Source: Coriobacteriia bacterium | GTDB taxonomy: Bacteria; Actinomycetota; Coriobacteriia; Anaerosomatales; SLCP01 | NCBI GenBank assembly: GCA_030603745.1 | Contig: JAUVXE010000010.1 | Location: 21,535-85,534 of the forward strand | Reading direction: 5' to 3' | Length of the DNA stretch: 64,000 nt | In this document: piece after piece, positions 63,898-64,000 of the stretch | Numbering within the stretch: the first letter of the stretch is position 1 | Layout: each line of letters starts with the position of its first letter | Position numbers and translations under genes: made by a program | The notes under the pieces: generated by a model | Databases searched by the model: none | What the model saw: the letters and a program-made list of their open reading frames with translations, nothing else | Told to the model about the DNA's origin: nothing

Positions 63898-64000
63898 ATG
63901 CCGATTGACGGATGTCCGCACGATTTCGAGGCGCTGGCTCATGATGTCTTGCCGACTCGGATGCGGGAGCTGCGTCAACACATGAGGTCGCCCGTCAGCA
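63898..64000 (+). CDS. Start of an unidentified gene, possible first integron cassette
   Basis: Thirty-four codons are visible, beginning MPIDGCPHDFEALAHDV, and the frame runs off the right edge. GGAGG lies at 63889-63893, four bases upstream. No family is recognised from this short stretch. Integron cassettes typically start within tens of bases of the att core, which fits the 18 bases here. Confidence 0.5.
   Translation, partial: MPIDGCPHDFEALAHDVLPTRMRELRQHMRSPVS

Larger units (their letters stand above)
62758..64000 (+). mobile_element. Left end of a probable chromosomal integron
   Basis: The element has an integrase, a promoter-like sequence reading away from it, a GTTAGAG core at 63874-63880 as a possible attI crossover, and the start of an open frame with its own ribosome site. 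The integrase points towards the cassettes, an orientation known from some environmental integrons. No complete attC site is visible, because the window ends after 120 bases. Confidence 0.6.

Noticed and set aside
63880..64000. Complete attC site near the right edge
   Set aside because: No paired RYYYAAC and GTTRRRY arms with foldable inner boxes were found in the remaining bases.

Overview
This is a chromosomal segment around the replication origin of a high-GC (roughly 70 percent) actinobacterium. It contains the standard origin gene set (recF, dnaN and dnaA on the minus strand; rpmH, rnpA, yidD, yidC, jag, rsmG, parA and parB on the plus strand). Anaerobic traits (reverse-type rubrerythrin, hydroxylamine reductase/Hcp, ferredoxin, L-serine dehydratase in two subunits, FeoAB), a PafBC-like WYL pair, a 6C-type small RNA and several leaderless starts point to Actinomycetota, probably an anaerobic lineage such as Coriobacteriia. 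The lineage is inferred from gene content only.

Layout. 1-4.67 kb: origin region, with DnaA-box clusters on both sides of dnaA and a GHKL-ATPase/winged-helix gene between dnaA and the main box cluster. 4.67-10.44 kb: ribosomal protein L34/RNase P/membrane insertion genes, then rsmG-parA-parB preceded by two parS sites, one of which contains the rsmG start codon. 10.5-16.8 kb: an AddB/AddA-like helicase-nuclease pair. 16.7-19.8 kb: rlmN, rubrerythrin and an HtrA protease on the minus strand. 19.9-22.9 kb: an MFS exporter, a small membrane protein and ddl. 22.9-31.3 kb: sensor kinase, P-type ATPase and sdaAA on the minus strand, feoA-feoB and a Cys-rich protein on the plus strand, then sdaAB on the minus strand, so the two serine dehydratase subunits are separated by the iron-uptake genes. 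31.4-39.8 kb: an anchored protein, a DinG-like exonuclease/helicase, a PafBC-like pair, a 6C RNA with a sigma-54-like promoter, a sensor kinase and an anchored coiled-coil protein.

39.8-43.7 kb: a nitrosative-stress cluster. A Crp/Fnr regulator diverges from a YgbA-like protein, a ferredoxin, Hcp and a small exported c-type cytochrome-like protein; a Fnr-type inverted repeat lies about 41.5 bp upstream of the predicted start of transcription. 43.7-50.8 kb: metallophosphoesterase, M28 peptidase, a CcsA-like cytochrome assembly protein with a membrane partner, a diguanylate cyclase and a DUF1461 protein. 50.9-54.0 kb: a DUF5679 protein, two TrkA potassium-channel subunits, tRNA-Gly(CCC) and an M23 peptidase. 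54.1-58.5 kb: rpsF-ssb-rpsR-yybS-rplI and dnaB. 58.6-62.6 kb: glutaredoxin, flavoprotein, universal stress protein and purA. 62.7-64.0 kb: an integron integrase followed by a promoter facing away from it and the first codons of what may be a cassette gene; the array, if present, lies beyond the window.

The most interesting items are the integron-type integrase in an actinobacterial chromosome, the full-consensus sigma-54-like promoter on the 6C RNA, the origin-adjacent GHKL ATPase, the start codon inside parS, and the regulated Hcp/YgbA cluster. No rRNA, CRISPR array, insertion sequence or prophage was seen.
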